Shown: piece after piece, positions 13,722-13,854 of the stretch
How the letters are laid out: each line of letters starts with the position of its first letter
Numbering within the stretch: position 1 is the first letter of the stretch
Origin: an uncultured Pseudobdellovibrionaceae bacterium
Lineage (GTDB): Bacteria > Bdellovibrionota > Bdellovibrionia > Bdellovibrionales > Bdellovibrionaceae
DNA: 13,854 nucleotides
Assembly: GCA_937900305.1 (NCBI GenBank)
Contig: CALCCV010000488.1
Location: forward strand, 1-13,854
Direction of reading: 5' to 3'
Position numbers and translations under genes: made by a program
The notes under the pieces: generated by a model
Seen by the model: only the letters and a program-made list of their open reading frames with translations
Databases searched by the model: none
Told to the model about the DNA's origin: nothing

Positions 13722-13854
13722 ATGAACATGTATTCTGAAAACACCGATGGCACAGCAATGGTCGCAAGCACATCTGAATTCGGTGCCAATCCTTGGCATT
13801 CACGACTGTCGTGGAAATCGATTTTGGCAGGCGCTGCGACTTCGATTTTCACAT
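13722..13854 (+). CDS. Probable membrane protein, 5' end only
   Basis: The first 44 codons of a gene running off the right edge. The ATG at 13722 follows a good ribosome site (AAGGAGA, 13711-13717). The N-terminus is polar (MNMYSENTDGTAMVAST), then NPWHSRLSWKSILAGAATS introduces what looks like the first transmembrane helix. The pattern of Ser-Arg-x-Ser-Trp followed by a hydrophobic IxAGA stretch is common at the start of small multi-pass bacterial membrane proteins, but too little is present to name a family. It is preceded by a sigma-54 promoter match and a repeat-bearing leader. Confidence 0.78.
   Translation, partial: MNMYSENTDGTAMVASTSEFGANPWHSRLSWKSILAGAATSIFT

Overview
The window looks like a chromosomal stretch from a Gram-negative, mid-GC bacterium. 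Nearly every product carries a Sec, Tat or lipoprotein export signal, two or three look like outer-membrane beta-barrels, and there are two sigma-54-type promoter sequences. The style of the exported c-type cytochrome/Tat cassette and of the cytochrome-barrel protein suggests a Bdellovibrio-like or related delta/gammaproteobacterial lineage. That placement is inference from recalled family resemblance only.

Layout. 1-1311 (minus): the N-terminal 437 codons of a CheB-CheR fusion, running off the left edge. 1512-2060 (minus): a small signal-peptide-bearing outer-membrane barrel. 2061-2305: a divergent control region with a 28-bp imperfect palindrome. 2306-6733 (plus): a tight four-gene exported cassette made of a monoheme-motif cytochrome-like protein, a lipoprotein, a Tat-exported DUF1501-like protein and a monoheme lipoprotein. 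6780-8252 (minus, convergent): two CxxCH motifs fused to a probable outer-membrane barrel. 8253-8645: a divergent non-coding region with a weak sigma-54-like promoter. 8646-10516 (plus): an exported coiled-coil plus barrel protein broken by a one-base frameshift near 9134. 10584-10613: a strong intrinsic terminator. 10707-12437 (plus): a secreted alpha/beta hydrolase. 12443-13000 (minus): yaeQ. 13104-13484 (plus): yjdM/phnA-type zinc-ribbon protein. 13545-13559: a good sigma-54 promoter match followed by a repeat-rich leader. 13722-end (plus): the start of a probable membrane protein.

How the parts may work together. The most interesting block is 2306-8252: five envelope proteins, three of them with CxxCH haem-attachment motifs (four sites in total), one Tat substrate, two lipoproteins whose +2 residues predict different membranes under the E. 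coli rule, and one cytochrome-barrel fusion. From memory, the four-gene set resembles an uncharacterised cassette seen in other proteobacteria, in which the Tat protein is sometimes mislabelled GspF. A periplasmic or trans-envelope redox role is a reasonable hypothesis but is not shown by the sequence. The right-hand genes (hydrolase, yaeQ, yjdM) look like ordinary housekeeping or accessory genes. No RNA genes, insertion sequences or CRISPR arrays were seen.
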